Assembly: GCA_900539095.1 (NCBI GenBank)
Contig: UQAR01000035.1
Span: 1 to 21,812 of the forward strand
Length of the DNA stretch: 21,812 nt
DNA from: an uncultured Ruminococcus sp.
GTDB taxonomy: Bacteria; Bacillota; Clostridia; Oscillospirales; Ruminococcaceae
Reading direction: 5' to 3'
Shown here: positions 19,991 to 21,812 of the stretch, in pieces
Numbering within the stretch: the stretch's first letter is position 1
Layout of the letters: each line of letters opens with the position of its first letter
The notes under the pieces: model-generated
The model's input: the letters and a program-made list of their open reading frames with translations, nothing else
Database searches by the model: none
What the model was told of the DNA's origin: nothing
Program-made: the position numbers and the translations under genes

Positions 19991-21163
19991 ATGAACGTAA
20001 TGGAAGAATCCCTTCAGAAACACAGAGAGTGGAAAGGCAAGATAGAGGTCTGTTCCAGAGCAAAGGTAAACAATGCAAAAGACCTGACGCTGGCTTATAC
20101 ACCGGGCGTTGCTCAGCCTTGCCTTGAGATACAGAAAGACCCTGACCTGTCTTATGAGCTTACAAGGCGTGCAAACCTTGTGGCTGTTATCACTGACGGC
20201 TCTGCGGTGCTTGGTCTTGGAAATATCGGCGGACTGGCTGGTATGCCTGTTATGGAGGGCAAGTGTGCACTTTTCAAGGAGTTCGCAGACGTTGACGCTT
20301 TCCCGCTTTGCATAAAGTCCAATGACGTTGACGAGATAGTGAACACTATCGCCATGATATCAGACAGCTTTGGCGGCATAAATCTCGAGGATATCGCCGC
20401 TCCAAGGTGCTTTGAGATAGAGGCTAAGCTTAAAGAAAAAGTTGATATCCCTGTTTTCCATGACGATCAGCACGGAACTGCTATCGTTGTCGGTGCGGCA
20501 CTTATGAACGCCTGCAAGGTGGCTAATAAGAAAATAAGCGACATCACACTGGTAATAAACGGTGCAGGTGCAGCCGGCTGTGCTATAGGAAAGCTGCTGC
20601 TTTCTCTCGGTATCGGCAACCTTATCATGGTAGACCGTGAGGGAATAATCTGCGAGGGCGACAATTATCTTAACGAGGCTCACGCTGAAATGGCTAAGGT
20701 CACAAACAAGAACAAGCTCCACGGCTCTCTTGCCGACGCACTCAAGGGTGCAGACGCTTTCGTGGGCGTTTCAAAGCCAAAGCTCGTTACAGCCGAAATG
20801 GTCAAGTCCATGAACGACAAGCCTATACTTTTCGCAATGGCTAACCCTACACCTGAGATAATGCCTGACGAGGCAAAGGCGGCAGGTGCGTTCATCGTGG
20901 GCACAGGACGTTCAGACTTCCCTAACCAGATAAACAACGTTATCGCATTCCCTGGCATTTTCAAGGGTGCACTTGCGGTGAGGGCGTCTGACATCAACGA
21001 AGAAATGAAAATGGCTGCCGCAAAGGCTATCGCAGGCTGTGTGCCTGAGGACAAGCTCAGTGCGGAATTTATTCTGCCGAACTCTTTTGACAGGTCAGTA
21101 CCGATCGCTGTGGCTGAGGCTGTGGCAAAGGCTGCAAGAGAAACAGGCGTAGCAAGGATATAG
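19991..21163 (+). CDS. Malic enzyme, NAD-type likely
   Basis: This 390-residue enzyme oxidatively decarboxylates L-malate to pyruvate and CO2 with NAD(P)+ and a divalent metal. It is the short bacterial form without the C-terminal phosphotransacetylase-like domain. Family blocks: 'LAYTPGVAQPC' with Tyr36 (acid), 'VITDGSAVLGLGNIG' (67-80), 'PVMEGKCALFKEFADVDAFPL' with Lys91 (base), 'NLEDIAAPRCFEIE' (Glu133, Asp134) and 'PVFHDDQHGTAIV' (Asp158/Asp159, metal), then the Rossmann turn 'GAGAAG' (191-196) and 'MVDREG' (Asp215). An acid at that place favours NAD over NADP. 'ANPTPEIMPDEA' and 'NNVIAFPGIFKGAL' follow. AGAGGA lies about 11 nt before the ATG. The TSCPD gene starts 12 nt after its stop, so they share a transcript. 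Confidence 0.95.
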   Translation: MNVMEESLQKHREWKGKIEVCSRAKVNNAKDLTLAYTPGVAQPCLEIQKDPDLSYELTRRANLVAVITDGSAVLGLGNIGGLAGMPVMEGKCALFKEFADVDAFPLCIKSNDVDEIVNTIAMISDSFGGINLEDIAAPRCFEIEAKLKEKVDIPVFHDDQHGTAIVVGAALMNACKVANKKISDITLVINGAGAAGCAIGKLLLSLGIGNLIMVDREGIICEGDNYLNEAHAEMAKVTNKNKLHGSLADALKGADAFVGVSKPKLVTAEMVKSMNDKPILFAMANPTPEIMPDEAKAAGAFIVGTGRSDFPNQINNVIAFPGIFKGALAVRASDINEEMKMAAAKAIAGCVPEDKLSAEFILPNSFDRSVPIAVAEAVAKAARETGVARI

Positions 21164-21175
21164 GAGGTTTTTCAA

Positions 21176-21421
21176 ATGGCAACGATAAGCTACACTCCGA
21201 AGGGAGTATGTTCAAGAAAAATTGATATCGAAGTCGAGGACGGTATCGTAAAGAAAGTGCACTTCACAGGCGGCTGCAACGGCAACACTCAGGGTATTGC
21301 AAAGCTTGCCGAGGGCATGAAAGTTCAGGACGTTATCGACAGACTTGAGGGCATTGACTGCAACGGTCGTGGCACATCATGTCCTGCCCAGCTTGCTGAG
21401 GCTTTGAAGTCTGCACTCTAA
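21176..21421 (+). CDS. TSCPD-domain protein, TIGR03905 family
   Basis: This 81-residue protein matches the small stand-alone TSCPD family, found mainly in Clostridia. The conserved four cysteines are present: C12 ('PKGVCSRKI'), C34 ('TGGCNGN'), C62 ('IDCNGRGTSCP') and C69. TSCPD domains are also found at the C-terminus of some B12-dependent ribonucleotide reductases, where they are thought to bind metal. The stand-alone role is unknown; metal binding by the four cysteines is inference. The signature here reads TSCPA rather than TSCPD. AGGAGG lies 8 nt upstream of the ATG, and it sits 12 nt after the malic enzyme gene, ahead of a strong terminator. Confidence 0.9.
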   Translation: MATISYTPKGVCSRKIDIEVEDGIVKKVHFTGGCNGNTQGIAKLAEGMKVQDVIDRLEGIDCNGRGTSCPAQLAEALKSAL

Positions 21422-21456
21422 GCTTTCGTACTTGAACATTACACGGATATAATAAC

Positions 21457-21480
21457 GGGCGAACACTGTTCGCCCCTACA
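21457..21480 (+). repeat. Palindromic hairpin copy (GGGCGAAC type)
   Basis: GGGCGAACACTGTTCGCCC (21457-21475) is followed by CTACA, directly ahead of the operon terminator. The upstream flank, ATAATAACGGGCGA, resembles that of the copy at 2604 (ATAACAAAACGGGCGA). Confidence 0.75.
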
Positions 21481-21490
21481 GAAAAAATAC

Positions 21491-21523
21491 ACGGACTGCA
21501 TTTTGTGTGCAGTCCGTTTTTTT
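21491..21523 (+). terminator. Terminator of the malic enzyme-TSCPD unit
   Basis: ACGGACTGCA (21491-21500) pairs perfectly with TGCAGTCCGT (21508-21517), followed by seven T. The 3' flank GTCCGTTTTTTTGTACATAT is shared with the glgP terminator. Confidence 0.93.
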
Positions 21524-21529
21524 GTACAT

Positions 21530-21564
21530 ATAAAAGGCTGCCGCTCATAAGAGTGACAGCCTTT
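21530..21564 (-). terminator. Terminator of the last, partial gene
   Basis: On the minus strand AAAGGCTG (21564-21557) pairs with CAGCCTTT (21540-21533), with additional inner pairs (CTC/GAG), followed by TTATAT. It starts 3 nt after the stop codon. Confidence 0.78.
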
Positions 21565-21567
21565 GTT

Positions 21568-21766
21568 TTATTCTGTTGTTTCAGCGTCAGCAGCAAACTC
21601 AAACTTGGTAATGAACTTATCCCCATTGAGCACAACATTATTCTTGCCGCTCCAGCTTTCAGACTGGTCAGGGGCTTGCTTTCTGTAGAACTGAATGTCA
21701 TACTGATTTTGCTTTGAGGAATCGACTTTGAGTTCTATGGAGGCAACAGGCGATGAACTCTTGTCA
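21568..21766 (-). CDS. Unrecognised protein, C-terminal end only
   Basis: About 65 residues of the C-terminus are present. The stop is TAA at 21570-21568, and the gene is cut at 21766 by the adapter. The sequence alternates polar and hydrophobic residues ('VASIELKVD', 'QYDIQFYRK', 'NNVVLNGDKFITKFEFAADAE'), suggesting a beta-rich domain, perhaps of a secreted or surface protein, but I recognise no family. Any N-terminal residues MGSEMCIRDS in a predicted protein come from the adapter and are false. Confidence 0.6.
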
Positions 21767-21812
21767 CTGTCTCTTATACACATCTCCGAGCCCACGAGAC
21801 TAAGGCGAATCT
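21767..21812. other. Nextera adapter with i7 index (sequencing artefact)
   Basis: CTGTCTCTTATACACATCT (21767-21785) is the mosaic end, CCGAGCCCACGAGAC (21786-21800) the read-2 adapter, TAAGGCGA (21801-21808) an i7 index matching N701, and ATCT (21809-21812) the start of the P7 arm. None of it is genomic. Confidence 0.98.

Noticed and set aside
21767..21795. N-terminal residues MGSEMCIRDS of the last minus-strand frame
   Set aside because: Reverse complement of the adapter; the true start is beyond the contig.

Overview
This window is an assembled contig from a moderate-GC Gram-positive bacterium, most likely a Ruminococcus-like member of the Clostridia (Oscillospirales). The inference rests on gene content (FemAB transferase, DUF368/PopT, secG-rnr, HPK10 kinase, TSCPD protein, small malic enzyme), strong AGGAGG ribosome binding sites and sigma-A-type promoters. 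Both ends are sequencing artefacts: bases 1-31 and 21767-21812 are Illumina Nextera adapter, the latter carrying an i7 index, so the real insert is 32-21766 and both end genes are cut.

Layout. 32-2514 (+): the 3' end of a FemAB peptidoglycan-bridge transferase, a membrane TPR-like protein and a DUF368 undecaprenyl-phosphate translocase, a possible cell-envelope cluster. 3108-5519 (+): glycogen phosphorylase with its own strong promoter and terminator. Convergent to it (-): RNase R (5728-7839) and SecG (7911-8165), then the pair serine hydrolase (10871-9705) and DUF389 membrane protein (9687-8251). 11632-13882 (+): acyl-CoA-synthetase-like ligase plus a small membrane protein. 13969-14060 (+): tRNA-Ser(CGA). 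15793-14450 (-): an orphan GHKL sensor kinase. 16096-15920 (-): tandem tRNA-Gln(TTG) and tRNA-Gln(CTG). 16327-16767 (+): mscL. 17446-18839 (+): ankyrin-like protein coupled to an RluA-family pseudouridine synthase. 19046-21421 (+): PHP phosphoesterase, malic enzyme and TSCPD protein. 21766-21568 (-): 3' end of an unrecognised gene.

The genes are mostly housekeeping and I see no phage, CRISPR, toxin-antitoxin or defence system. The unusual content is between genes. A family of short palindromic hairpins, many ending in CCCCTACA, recurs in at least seven intergenic places with stems that keep pairing while their sequence changes. Two roughly 480-bp composites built from these hairpins and other shared modules lie collinear but in opposite orientation (10951-11435 and 16879-17358), bracketing 5.4 kb. 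The second holds an extra segment of about 227 bp flanked by an 11-bp direct duplication. Four promoters share exactly TTGCAA-17 bp-TATAAT, and two more are close variants. A 12-bp dyad sits at the predicted malic-enzyme start of transcription.
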